Notes: a model not told the origin generated them from the letters alone. Positions 45,226-54,117 are shown, counted from the first letter of the stretch. The stretch: DNA of 56,120 nucleotides from Ignavibacteriales bacterium (GCA_021740915.1 JAIOYW010000023.1:1-56120), one strand, 5' to 3'. Numbers and translations are program-made.

Positions 45226-46011
45226 ATGAAAATAAAATTAATAATAGCAATATTTATTCTGCTTATTACGCATGTTATGGCGCAATCAATAGAAATTGGA
45301 AGTGCGGCAGAAATAAATGTCAGTGCGGGAGCAGATATTTGTGCCGGTTCTCATGGAAACATAACAGGAAATCTTACCGGTTCGGGGACACAATGCGACG
45401 GGACACTGCCAGTGGAATTAACATCATTTTGGGCAGAAATAAGTGAAAAAGATGTAGTTCTAAACTGGCAGACTGCTACTGAAGTAAATAATTACGGCTT
45501 TGAAATCGAGAGGATCTCACCCCAACCCCTCTCCTGGCAAGGAGAGGGGCAGGGGAGAAGTTGGGTGAAGATCGGCTTTGTAGAAGGACACGGAAATTCA
45601 AACTCGCCGAAAAATTATTTTTTTATTGATAATTCAATTACTGAAGGGAACTATTCTTATCGCCTAAAACAAATAGACACAGACGGAAAATTTGAATATT
45701 CCGAAATAGTAGCAGTTGAAATAGGGAATCCGTCAACTGACGGACCTACGGATTTTGAACTATTCCAAAACTATCCTAATCCGTTTAATCCAAACACAAG
45801 TATCGATTACTCACTACCGGTTGATGAATATGTAAGTTTAAAAGTTTATGATATACTTGGAAATCAGGTTGCTGAATTGGTAAATGAAAAGAAAGCTGCC
45901 GGAAAATATAAAATTAATTTTAATGCATCGTATTTATCGAGCGGATTATGTATCTACAAAATACAGGCAGGAAGTTTTTCTAAGGTACGTAAGATGATGC
46001 TTTTAAAATAG
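45226..46011 (+). CDS. Small secreted T9SS protein
   Basis: The 261-residue protein has a signal peptide (IIAIFILLITHVMAQ), a short Gly/Ser/Ala/Asn-rich region and then the region that usually precedes the T9SS domain (LPVELTSFWAEISEKDVVLN, TATEVNNYGFEIER). The sorting domain shows QNYPNPFNPNTSIDYS and ends KMMLLK. It is little more than a secretion tail plus a short leader. A 24-bp palindromic element (45526-45549) is inserted in frame and adds about a dozen residues (PQPLSWQGEGQG) where the LamG protein has a shorter loop. It is probably co-transcribed with the S74 gene, 18 bases upstream. Confidence 0.85.
   Translation: MKIKLIIAIFILLITHVMAQSIEIGSAAEINVSAGADICAGSHGNITGNLTGSGTQCDGTLPVELTSFWAEISEKDVVLNWQTATEVNNYGFEIERISPQPLSWQGEGQGRSWVKIGFVEGHGNSNSPKNYFFIDNSITEGNYSYRLKQIDTDGKFEYSEIVAVEIGNPSTDGPTDFELFQNYPNPFNPNTSIDYSLPVDEYVSLKVYDILGNQVAELVNEKKAAGKYKINFNASYLSSGLCIYKIQAGSFSKVRKMMLLK
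45526..45549. repeat. In-frame palindromic element
   Basis: CCCCTCTCCT (45526-45535) pairs with AGGAGAGGGG (45540-45549) around a 4-base loop. It lies inside the T9SS gene and is translated as LSWQGEG. I recognise this motif as a common dispersed element in related bacteria. Confidence 0.85.
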
Positions 46012-46018
46012 GTAACAA

Positions 46019-46048
46019 GGGGCTGTCTCAAAATAACGTTACAGCCCC
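46019..46048 (+). repeat. GGGGCTGT hairpin between the T9SS gene and the IS remnant
   Basis: GGGGCTGT (46019-46026) pairs with ACAGCCCC (46041-46048). GGGGCTGTCTCAAAAT resembles an IS terminal repeat. The hairpin may also end transcription of the T9SS gene, but no T tract follows. Confidence 0.4.
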
Positions 46049-46092
46049 TAAAATCCAGACGAAATACAAGCAAAATAAATAAAAATAATATA

Positions 46093-46345
46093 GAAGAAAG
46101 GCTGCAAATTGAAGCGACGATAGGTCACTTGGAAAAAGACCACAGACTGAACCGAAATTTTACAAGGGGATTATTGGTGATTCGATCAACGTATTGCTAT
46201 CGGCAGCAGCATATAACTTCAGGAGGGTGATGAGAAAATGGTCATCATCTTTTTGGCTCCTCATTGATCGCAAAATTTGTTCGTCGTTTATTTCGGCTTG
46301 TGACTTTAGAACGGTGACTTTTTTACTGAAATTGACTTTTTAGGG
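46093..46345 (+). pseudogene. IS5-family-like transposase remnant (C-terminal, frameshifted)
   Basis: One frame reads RLQIEATIGHLEKDHRLNRN then FTRGLL, the typical C-terminal catalytic-region end of IS5-type transposases (IE..IGHLK.DHR). A one-base loss near 46187 shifts to the next frame, which continues DSINVLLSAAAYNFRRVMRK and ends TFLLKLTF at TAG (46343-46345). No intact start or N-terminal part is present. The remnant ends beside TTTTTAGGGGTCAAC, a plausible IS edge. Confidence 0.6.
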
Positions 46346-46529
46346 GTCAACTAATTAGATTTCAGTCTTTTCGCATTTTCCGGTCTTTAAATATATATTT
46401 TTATATGGGAAATAATTGTCTGTTTATTTCAGTAACGTGATTATACGAACTTATTTTAGTTTTTGTCTGAATTATTGGCTTTTAATATTTGCCGGAGAAC
46501 TTTATTGACCCGGCTATTTAAGAAATTTT
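46346..46529. other. AT-rich region before the sigma factor
   Basis: It probably holds the promoter of the sigma-factor operon. I saw no clear box or repeat. Confidence 0.35.
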
Positions 46530-47075
46530 ATGATCACTGAAAACAGCGAAATATTTTTCAAAAATCTGGTTCTTGAAAATCAGGAGCGTGTAAGAAATAT
46601 CTGCTTCCGTTTCCTGAATGACCGGGATGACGCCGAGGATGCCGCACAGGAGGTATTCATTAAAGTTTTTGATTCTCTTGGCAGTTTCCGCAGCGAATCG
46701 GAAGTGACCACATGGATTTATCGTATTGCGGTAAACAAATCCTTAGATATGATCCGCAGAAAAAAAAGGAAAAAACGATTTGCTCTGCTCACTTCAGTTT
46801 TCGTTGATTCCGAAGAAGAGATTGAGATCAGCATCCCGGCTGAGGGTGATCCCGGAAAGGAATTGGAAGATGCAGAACGAAAACGAATACTGGACGAAGC
46901 ATTGGGGAAAATTCCGGTATCCCAGAGAACGGCTCTTATTCTCAGCAAAACACAGGGATTCAGCAATAACGAAATAGCAGAAATAATGAATATTACAGTC
47001 TCAGCGGTGGAATCATTGATCCACCGGTCAAAAAAAAATTTAAGGAAATTGCTGTACAAATATTTTTCTTATTAA
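46530..47075 (+). CDS. ECF sigma factor
   Basis: The 181-residue RNA polymerase sigma factor has region 2 (residues about 15-80: FRFLNDRDDAEDAAQEVFIK, WIYRIAVNKSLDMIRRK) and region 4 (about 120-175: IPVSQRTALILSKTQGFSNN, EIAEIMNITVSAVESLIHRS). A basic linker between them is rich in Lys and Arg. ECF sigma factors switch on regulons for envelope or metal stress. The next two genes encode a membrane protein and a periplasmic sensor, a usual sigma/anti-sigma/co-sensor set. Confidence 0.93.
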   Translation: MITENSEIFFKNLVLENQERVRNICFRFLNDRDDAEDAAQEVFIKVFDSLGSFRSESEVTTWIYRIAVNKSLDMIRRKKRKKRFALLTSVFVDSEEEIEISIPAEGDPGKELEDAERKRILDEALGKIPVSQRTALILSKTQGFSNNEIAEIMNITVSAVESLIHRSKKNLRKLLYKYFSY

Positions 47076-47132
47076 AAATAATTAAAGGCGCAGGTTTTTT
47101 TGAAATTCAGCGTCAAAGAATCAGGTGGAAGA

Positions 47133-47468
47133 ATGGATAACAGATCACAAATAAAAAATAAGGTTGACCATGCAATGAAATTGCTTGATGAATTGGATGA
47201 GATGAAGCCCGATCCATACTTTTTATCAAAACTCGAAACCAGAATTAAATCAGCAGAAAAAGCAAAATTTTCTGTTTCCGGCTGGGTAAAACCTGCGCTG
47301 GCAGGAGTTCTGCTTATGGTTAATATCGGAACTGCTCTATGGTACGTTTCCGGTTCCGGGAATACTGCCCAGACTAATACCGAAACTCAGTTGATCAGAT
47401 ATTTGGCGGGTGATCTTATCAGCACTGAAAATGAATATCCTTTCCTGAAAAAGGAGAACAGCAGATGA
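47133..47468 (+). CDS. Small membrane protein, probable anti-sigma factor
   Basis: The 111-residue protein has a soluble N-terminal part (KMLLDELDEMKPDPYFLSKL-like, acidic) and one membrane segment (about residues 49-70, VKPALAGVLLMVNIGTALWY), then a short periplasmic tail. ATG at 47133 was chosen over an upstream TTG (47100) because AGGTGGAAG lies directly before it. It overlaps the next gene through ATGA. Position directly after an ECF sigma factor and topology suggest an anti-sigma role, although it lacks a recognisable zinc-binding His-x3-Cys-x2-Cys motif. Confidence 0.65.
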   Translation: MDNRSQIKNKVDHAMKLLDELDEMKPDPYFLSKLETRIKSAEKAKFSVSGWVKPALAGVLLMVNIGTALWYVSGSGNTAQTNTETQLIRYLAGDLISTENEYPFLKKENSR

Positions 47469-47953
47469 ACATATTTACAGAGAAAAAGTTTACGTCAATT
47501 CTGATAATTCTCCTCGTAATATTGAACATTGGAACAATTACATTACTGCTTCTGGGAAGACCGGAATTTCCGCCAGCCCATCCCGGAGATGAAAGACCCC
47601 GCGATGAAAATCGAATGATTGCCGGTTTGCTTAAAATGGAGCTTGATTTCAGCGAAGAACAAATCCGGGACTATTTTGAATTACGCTCAACCCATTCGGA
47701 ACAAGTATCACAACTGAACAGGGAGATCAGAAGGCTTAAAAAAGAGATGTTTGATGAAGTGCTGGCTGATGTATCGGAGCCGGAAATTTCCGACTCGCTT
47801 CTTACTTTATCCCAGAGTAAACAGAATCAGGTTGAACGACTCACTTTCAAACACTTCCTCGAACTGAAAAAAATATGCAGCCCTGAGCAGCAGACCAAAT
47901 TACGGCGAATATTCCACAGACTTTTTATCCCAAAACCGGGCAGCCCAGGGTAA
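47465..47953 (+). CDS. Membrane-anchored Spy/CnrX-like periplasmic sensor
   Basis: The 162-residue protein has one membrane anchor (about residues 11-31) and a helical periplasmic domain (about 50-155) rich in Glu, Arg and Leu: LKMELDFSEEQIRDYFELRS, REIRRLKKEMFDEVLADVSE, and HFLELKKICSPEQQTKLRRI. This layout fits the heavy-metal-sensor/Spy-CpxP family. No clear metal-binding cluster is visible apart from scattered His, Met and Cys. It follows the likely anti-sigma gene with a 4-base overlap. It may detect envelope or metal stress for the sigma factor; this is inference. Confidence 0.7.
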   Translation: MNIFTEKKFTSILIILLVILNIGTITLLLLGRPEFPPAHPGDERPRDENRMIAGLLKMELDFSEEQIRDYFELRSTHSEQVSQLNREIRRLKKEMFDEVLADVSEPEISDSLLTLSQSKQNQVERLTFKHFLELKKICSPEQQTKLRRIFHRLFIPKPGSPG

Positions 47954-48380
47954 AATGTATCCCCCGGGGGATGATGCACCGATTTTCCAATAATGAAAAA
48001 TCTGCGCCCGGCTCAGAAATTCCGTGACAATGGCATGGAAATTAAAGCGATTATTTTGGACACCAAAGCCAAAGATAATAGCTTCTGTACAATACCAGTC
48101 CGACTCGGGAAGTGATATGCGAGGGTAGCTTCCGATTAAACTCCGGTTTTATTTTTAGTTAATGTTGTGCAGCAGTAAAAGAACCTGAAGAATTTCAATG
48201 CGCAATGTTTGTCATAAGTTAATAAGGTTTTTACCCGAACTTTAATTATCTTGCAAATTAAGGGATACACTTTTCTAATTTAAATAAGAAATTAAATCAC
48301 TTATAATCTGAATAACTGCGAAATTCGAAACGCGGGTTTCGGTTTATTTGGCTTATTTATCTCTTGAGAGAAAACGTAAT
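47954..48380. other. Intergenic region upstream of the CHAT operon
   Basis: These 427 bases hold no gene. ATCCCCCGGGGGAT at 47959-47972 is a perfect 14-bp palindrome just after the sensor stop and may be part of a terminator, but it lacks a T tract. The promoter of the downstream operon should lie near 48250-48380. Confidence 0.4.
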
Positions 48381-48959
48381 ATGTACAAATTATTCTTACT
48401 CGCACTTGTGTTTTTCCACGCAAATTTCTATTCCCAGAACAAAATCGTTGACGCTAATATTGGGATTATTGTCGAATCAGATGATAATCAAAGGATACTT
48501 AAAAAGAATGATTTTATTACAGGCTCCGAAAAATTCAGAGTGAAAATTGATGCTAACAGTGAAATGCTGACTTATGTAATTTATTCAGATGCACAGGAAA
48601 CAATAATACTTAACACTGAAGGAAAAGGCGCTATCTTAAAAAAGGACAGTTCAATTACACTTCCGGCGCCGAATGAATTGTACACCATAACAGGTACTGA
48701 GAAAGCCACTATCACAATAATCTGCAGCGCTGAGTCCATCCCTGAAATTGAAAAAATCACCAGAGACGGTAAACTACCCCCGGAAAGCTGGAGTAAATTT
48801 ATAAACAGTTTTTATAGTAAAAATATTAGTATTATCAATAACACAGCAGAAAAAAGCATACCTCTGGCAGGAAACCGACGAGGCGAGACCCTAACGATTC
48901 GGAATTTTCGAGGCGCTTCAATAATTCTCAGGAAATATGAAATTACATTTAAAAAGTAG
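48381..48959 (+). CDS. Secreted DUF4384-like protein of the CHAT/CHASE2 operon
   Basis: The 192-residue protein has a signal peptide (MYKLFLLALVFFHANFYSQ) and one beta-rich domain: LKKNDFITGSEKFRVKIDAN, MLTYVIYSDAQETIILN, then SITLPAPNELYTITGTEKAT and ITIICSAESI. The layout (a dimension-setting strand, then a 'voice of the cell' Y-V strand and a final hydrophobic strand) resembles DUF4384, a domain often encoded with caspase-like and CHAT proteases. The match is by pattern only. ATG at 48381 was chosen because GAGAG lies upstream and the signal peptide starts there. It overlaps the cyclase gene by 23 bases, a sign of tight co-expression. Confidence 0.6.
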   Translation: MYKLFLLALVFFHANFYSQNKIVDANIGIIVESDDNQRILKKNDFITGSEKFRVKIDANSEMLTYVIYSDAQETIILNTEGKGAILKKDSSITLPAPNELYTITGTEKATITIICSAESIPEIEKITRDGKLPPESWSKFINSFYSKNISIINNTAEKSIPLAGNRRGETLTIRNFRGASIILRKYEITFKK

Positions 48960-51126
48960 TAAACAGCTTAACATTTATCTTCCGCTGATCACTTCTTTTA
49001 TTCTATTATTTGCTGCAGGTCTGTGGTTGACAGATGTCATCTACAACTCCATTGACTACAAAATTATTGATTTAGCATATTCCCAGGCTTATGCGGATAA
49101 TCGTTCTGTGAAAGCAAAAAATCAGGTGGTTCACCTGAATATCACTGACAGTACCTACGATTATCTTCATTCAAATTACTTGAGCCGATCTTTTTTAGCT
49201 GAGATTAACCGCAGCCTGGGCAAACTTGAGCCTGCAGCCGTGATGTACGATCTGATTTTTGCTTTCCCCGGAAATCCTTCTGATGATTCCTTATTTGCGT
49301 CTTCTCTCTCGGAGGCAAAATTTTATCTTCCGGTCGGGCCTAAACTTGAGAATACACTTGCAAAAGCGCAGTCCAAAAATGCGGAGATCCTTCCCGCTGA
49401 ACTCGCCTCCCGTTACCTTTTACCGCTTAAAACTATAAACGAAGGTTCTCCCTATTTCGTCAGTAATTTTAGTGTTCAATATTCGCCTTTTTGGCAAAAT
49501 TGTTACGGAAGCGGACATATAGGAATAAAAAGTGATCCTGATGGTATTTTCAGACATATACCTCTTATTGTACGTTATGACTCTCTCTATTTGCCATCCA
49601 TATCTTTAGCTATGATTCTTGATTATTACAATATTCCATTCGATAGTGTCAGGATTAATTTCGGTAATGAAATCGTCATCCCCTATCGAAGGGAGAGTTT
49701 ACTTACAGAACCTTTAAGAATACCCATTGATGAAACGGGATCATGTTTTATTCCATTCCGGAATCGATGGGAAAATATGGGAGAAATGATAGATATTCAA
49801 AATTTTCACGAATACTCCCGCAATATTGAGCACTTCAATTCACTTTCAGAAATTATCGAAGGAAATTTTGTTATGATTGCCGATGTTTCAACGGGTATAT
49901 CCGATCTTGGGAGCACTCCGCTGGAAGACGATGTACCGCTTATAGTTGTTCATTCGGCGATGACTGATGCTATGCTGAATAATTCTTTTTTTTATAAATG
50001 GAGTAAAGAAAAAGTCATCCTAATCTTTCTCGCCGGCTGCTTCTTTATTGTTTTCGGAAGTCTTTTCAAGCGGAACTACCCGATCTATATTTCCTCAGTC
50101 GCAGGTTTTTGTTTATTTCAGATATATCTGTTTTCCCAATTTAATAATGCGATACTTCTTCCAGCAGCTACATTGAATATTTCGTTAGCTCTGGTTTTTA
50201 TTCTTTCAATTGTCTCACTCCAGGTTATTGGTAAAAAACAGGAAGTATTTATTAAGAATGCATTTGCCATGTATGTGCCCGATAAGATTGTTGAAATACT
50301 TGTGGAGAACCCGGGAATGTTGAAGCTGGGAGGAGAAGAAAGAATTGTTACGATGCTGTTTTCTGATCTGACGAATTTTACCGGATCATCTGAAAAAGTA
50401 TCTCCAAAATCGGTAGTAGGGCTGCTAAATAGTTACTTTACTGAAATGACTGAAATAATAATGAATGAGAACGGAATCGTTGATAAATTTCTCGGCGACG
50501 GTATTCTTGCAGAGTTCGGTGCGCCGGTTTATTGCGAAGATCATGCAGATAGAGCGGTTTCCGCAGCAATTAACATGAAAAAACGTCTTCAAAGTTTTAA
50601 TGCTAACGGTGAAAAAGCCGGGTTTTCAGATATTGGGATGAGAATTGGAATAAATTCAGGCAATGTGATACTTGGGAACATAGGCTCAAAAAAAGTCTTC
50701 GACTATACTGTCATCGGTGATAACGTAAATCTTGCAGCCCGTTTGGAAAGTGTTAATAAAGTTTATGCGACAGAAATTTTAATCTCCGAATCTACGTTCA
50801 GCCTCATTAATAAATCCAAATATTTCTATAGACCGATCGATATTATACAGGTCAAAGGCAAAACAGAGCCTATTGAGATTTATGAGATTTTCTCATTCAG
50901 CAATGATCTAATTGAAGAAAAATTAAAAGATTTATTCAAAAAGTATTCTGAAGCAATTCAGCAGTTGAAAAGAATTGATCTGGAGCAGGCAAAACATTCT
51001 TTTGAGCTTTGTCTTGAGATTAAACCGGATGATGTGCCTTCTGCCCTTCTGCTTGAAAGAGTTAACGGATATATTAATTCCGGTGAAATTATTAACAATA
51101 TTCAACATGTACTAAGAAATAAGTAG
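48937..51126 (+). CDS. CHASE2-domain class III adenylate cyclase
   Basis: The 729-residue protein has one membrane segment (about 13-35), an extracytoplasmic CHASE2 domain (about 45-340, with VVHLNITDSTYDYL, MYDLIFAFPGNPSDDSLFAS and ISDLGSTPL) and three membrane segments (about 348-430). The cytoplasmic cyclase domain (about 470-655) has the metal-binding aspartates D477 (FSDLTNFT) and D521 (LGDGILAEFG). It also has the adenine-choosing Lys517 and Thr591 (class IIIb pattern) and the transition-state N598 and R602 (NVNLAAR). It should make cAMP in response to an outside signal. A short helical tail follows. It lies between the DUF4384-like and the CHAT genes. Confidence 0.92.
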   Translation: MKLHLKSSKQLNIYLPLITSFILLFAAGLWLTDVIYNSIDYKIIDLAYSQAYADNRSVKAKNQVVHLNITDSTYDYLHSNYLSRSFLAEINRSLGKLEPAAVMYDLIFAFPGNPSDDSLFASSLSEAKFYLPVGPKLENTLAKAQSKNAEILPAELASRYLLPLKTINEGSPYFVSNFSVQYSPFWQNCYGSGHIGIKSDPDGIFRHIPLIVRYDSLYLPSISLAMILDYYNIPFDSVRINFGNEIVIPYRRESLLTEPLRIPIDETGSCFIPFRNRWENMGEMIDIQNFHEYSRNIEHFNSLSEIIEGNFVMIADVSTGISDLGSTPLEDDVPLIVVHSAMTDAMLNNSFFYKWSKEKVILIFLAGCFFIVFGSLFKRNYPIYISSVAGFCLFQIYLFSQFNNAILLPAATLNISLALVFILSIVSLQVIGKKQEVFIKNAFAMYVPDKIVEILVENPGMLKLGGEERIVTMLFSDLTNFTGSSEKVSPKSVVGLLNSYFTEMTEIIMNENGIVDKFLGDGILAEFGAPVYCEDHADRAVSAAINMKKRLQSFNANGEKAGFSDIGMRIGINSGNVILGNIGSKKVFDYTVIGDNVNLAARLESVNKVYATEILISESTFSLINKSKYFYRPIDIIQVKGKTEPIEIYEIFSFSNDLIEEKLKDLFKKYSEAIQQLKRIDLEQAKHSFELCLEIKPDDVPSALLLERVNGYINSGEIINNIQHVLRNK

Positions 51127-51150
51127 TTTAAAATAATTATAGGTGAGTCT

Positions 51151-54117
51151 TTGAAAGGGATTAAATTTTTAATTATAACAATTATTTTTATTAACATTTT
51201 TACACAGGCGCAAAGCCTCGACAGTCTTAATACTCTTATCTTTGAAAACTATAGCAAAGGTGATTACCAAACGGCTTCTGTTTATGCAGAAAAAGCTGTT
51301 GAAAAATGCAAGCAGGATTCGGGGAAATTGTCTGATTGTTATGTTGAATCACTCAATAATCTTGGAGTATTGTATGAAGCATTGGGCAGGTTCAACGATA
51401 TTTTTCCTCTGTATCTTGAGGCTCTGGAAGTCATAAAACAGACCGGGGGAAATGAGAACCAGCATTACGTTATTACTCTTAATAATCTGGCCGGTTTATA
51501 CCAATCGGTGGGCAAATACGATGATGCTCTGCCAATTTATCTAGAAGCATTGAATTCCTCAGAAAAAAAATCCGGAAAAAAGCATCCTGAGTACAGTAAG
51601 TGCCTTAATAATCTGGCTGTATTATACAAAGAAATGGGAAGAAACGAAGATGCCCTGCCATTATTTTTAGAAGCAATGGAAATTAACGGAAAAACTCTTG
51701 GGAAAGAACATTGGGAGTATGGAGTTAACCTGAACAATCTGGCTCACCTTAATCAGTTAATGGGAAGATATAAAGAAGCATTGCAGTTTTCCAACGAATC
51801 GCTCTCTGTAACTGAAAAGACTTTGGGGAAATCCCACATAACTTACAGTATTCGGCTGAATAATCTTGCGGTTCTGTATCGGGAACTGGGAAGAAATGAA
51901 GAAGCATTACCTTTAATTCTTGAGGCATTGAATATAACAGAAAATACTTTAGGGAAAGAACATGCCAATTACGGATTCCTCTTAAATAATCTGGCATTTA
52001 TTTATCAGGCAATGGGGCTATATGATGAAGCGCTTGAAACCTTTCTCACAGCTTTAGAAAATACCGAAAAGACGCTTGGCAAAGATCATTACGAATATGG
52101 CAATCGTTTGAATAACCTCGCAATGTTATACAGGGAAATGGGAAGGGATGAAGAAGCCCTGTCCTTATCGCTTGATGCATTTGGGAACACAGAACGGGCA
52201 CTTGGTAAGGATCATGCTGATTATGGTGTGCGACTTCACAATCTGGCTTTAATATATATGGATTTAGACAGGTATGATGAATCACAAAAATTGTTTCTTG
52301 AGGCATTACCAATATTAACTGCTGCGTTAGGCAAGGATCATTCCAAATACGGAAATATATTGGTTAGCCTGAAAGAATTATATATTGCTATGAATCAGGA
52401 TTCTCTTGCTGCCCCTTTGATCATCGAAGCCAACCAAAATCTCATAAAACAGATTAAATCAGTCTTTTCATTTTCTTCCGAAAAAAATAAACGGGAATTT
52501 TTCGCTTCACTCTGTAAGAACTTCGATCAGTTCCAATCATTTATGCTTAAAACCGGCGGTAAATATGAGGATCTGTCCGGAATGATGTATGACGATCTAT
52601 TAATTCTCAAAGGACAGATTCTCAATGAGTCAAAAGCAATGCTTCAAAGCGTCTTTAATAACCCGGACAGTTTAGTTTCCGAAAAATACAGCCAATGGAT
52701 CGGATTAAAACGCCGGCTTGCAACTCAATTCGGAAAGCCTATAAGCAGCAGGAAATTTAATATTGACAGTCTGCAAAATATTGCCAACAAACTTGAAAGT
52801 GAACTTGTCATGCTTTCCAAAGATTTTCAGATCGTAAGAGAGAAAGAGGCCGTCACCTGGAAAGATATCAGGGGAACTCTAAAAGATGACGAAATCGCCA
52901 TCGAATTTTCCAGGTTCAGATATTATGATAGAAAATGGACTGATTCGGTATATTATGTGGCATATGTCGTTACTCCGGGATGTGAAAACCCGGAGATGAT
53001 AGTTTTGTTTGAAGAAAATGAACTCTTAAAATTTCTGAGAGGGAATAGCCCCGAAAGCCTATACAACACAAGATCACTTTCGACAGTCGCGGCTAAAAGT
53101 TCAAGCGGGTTAAATGACAGCCTTTACAATCTTATCTTAAAACCACTTGAATCCGTAATAACGGGAAAGAAAAACATATATTTTTCAACGGACGGAAATT
53201 TACACCAGATTGCATTCGCTGCTTTGCAGAACACTGCGGGCATACTTATGTGCGAAAAACATAATCTTGTTCAGTTGAACAGCACAAACCAGATTATTGT
53301 TAAAAGGGAACAACCTTCCAAAGAGCCCGCTCTTCTTGCCGGCGGAATAAATTTCAATTACGACAAAGGACTAAACACAGATACTTCGGGTACATTCAAT
53401 TTCAATCCTTTAAGCAATAAGGATAAGAAATTAAGATCAGCGGGCCGCAGGATATCTGACGAATGGCAATACCTCGAAGGCAGTAAAAATGAAATAGAGC
53501 TTATCAATAAAATATACCGCGAAAAAAATTTGAGTGCAACCGTGCTGAGCGGAGAAGCTGCAACTGAAGAAGAGATCAAAAAACTCGACGGAAACAGCCC
53601 GAAAATACTTCATCTTGCAACTCATGGTTTTTTCTTTGAAGACCCGGAAGATAAAAGAAAAGACGGCTATTCTGATAATAACACCTACGCTTTTTCAGAT
53701 GATCCATTGCTGAGGTCAGGCTTGGTTTTAGCCGGAGCGAATTATGCCTGGAAAAATGGTGTCAACCCTTATAAAAAGGAAGATGGTATTTTAAGTTCTT
53801 ATGAAATATCGAACCTGAACCTGAGCAATACTGATCTGGTTGTTTTAAGCGCCTGTGAAACCGGCTTGGGCGATATTGAAGGGAGTGAAGGAGTTTACGG
53901 CCTTCAGAGAGCGTTCAGGATGGCAGGGGCAGACTATCTGATAATGAGCCTTTGGAGTGTGCCGGATGAAGAAACTGTTGAATTTATGGAAATATTTTAC
54001 AAATCATGGCTTTCAGATAAGACTATTCGCGAAGCCTTCACTTCAGCGCAGGTTGCAATGAGTAATAAGTATAGAACCGATCCTGATAAATGGGCTGCTT
54101 TTGTTCTGGTTGAATAA
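51151..54117 (+). CDS. Secreted TPR-CHAT protease
   Basis: The 988-residue protein has a signal peptide (GIKFLIITIIFINIFTQAQS) and nine kinesin-light-chain-type TPR units of 42 residues (about 60-430, L-N-N-L-A-x-L-Y pattern). A helical linker and a C-terminal CHAT caspase-like domain (about 640-988) follow. The catalytic dyad is intact: His825 in LHLATHGFFF and Cys902 in LVVLSACETGLG. Such proteases usually cut after basic residues. The start is a TTG, supported by AGGTGAG just upstream. The gene is last in the operon. The signal peptide means it acts outside the cytoplasm, unlike cytosolic Csx29-type CHAT enzymes. Confidence 0.92.
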   Translation: MKGIKFLIITIIFINIFTQAQSLDSLNTLIFENYSKGDYQTASVYAEKAVEKCKQDSGKLSDCYVESLNNLGVLYEALGRFNDIFPLYLEALEVIKQTGGNENQHYVITLNNLAGLYQSVGKYDDALPIYLEALNSSEKKSGKKHPEYSKCLNNLAVLYKEMGRNEDALPLFLEAMEINGKTLGKEHWEYGVNLNNLAHLNQLMGRYKEALQFSNESLSVTEKTLGKSHITYSIRLNNLAVLYRELGRNEEALPLILEALNITENTLGKEHANYGFLLNNLAFIYQAMGLYDEALETFLTALENTEKTLGKDHYEYGNRLNNLAMLYREMGRDEEALSLSLDAFGNTERALGKDHADYGVRLHNLALIYMDLDRYDESQKLFLEALPILTAALGKDHSKYGNILVSLKELYIAMNQDSLAAPLIIEANQNLIKQIKSVFSFSSEKNKREFFASLCKNFDQFQSFMLKTGGKYEDLSGMMYDDLLILKGQILNESKAMLQSVFNNPDSLVSEKYSQWIGLKRRLATQFGKPISSRKFNIDSLQNIANKLESELVMLSKDFQIVREKEAVTWKDIRGTLKDDEIAIEFSRFRYYDRKWTDSVYYVAYVVTPGCENPEMIVLFEENELLKFLRGNSPESLYNTRSLSTVAAKSSSGLNDSLYNLILKPLESVITGKKNIYFSTDGNLHQIAFAALQNTAGILMCEKHNLVQLNSTNQIIVKREQPSKEPALLAGGINFNYDKGLNTDTSGTFNFNPLSNKDKKLRSAGRRISDEWQYLEGSKNEIELINKIYREKNLSATVLSGEAATEEEIKKLDGNSPKILHLATHGFFFEDPEDKRKDGYSDNNTYAFSDDPLLRSGLVLAGANYAWKNGVNPYKKEDGILSSYEISNLNLSNTDLVVLSACETGLGDIEGSEGVYGLQRAFRMAGADYLIMSLWSVPDEETVEFMEIFYKSWLSDKTIREAFTSAQVAMSNKYRTDPDKWAAFVLVE

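Noticed and set aside
46018-46345. Complete insertion sequence
   Set aside because: Only the C-terminal part of a transposase is recognisable, with a frameshift, and no convincing matching terminal repeats were found.
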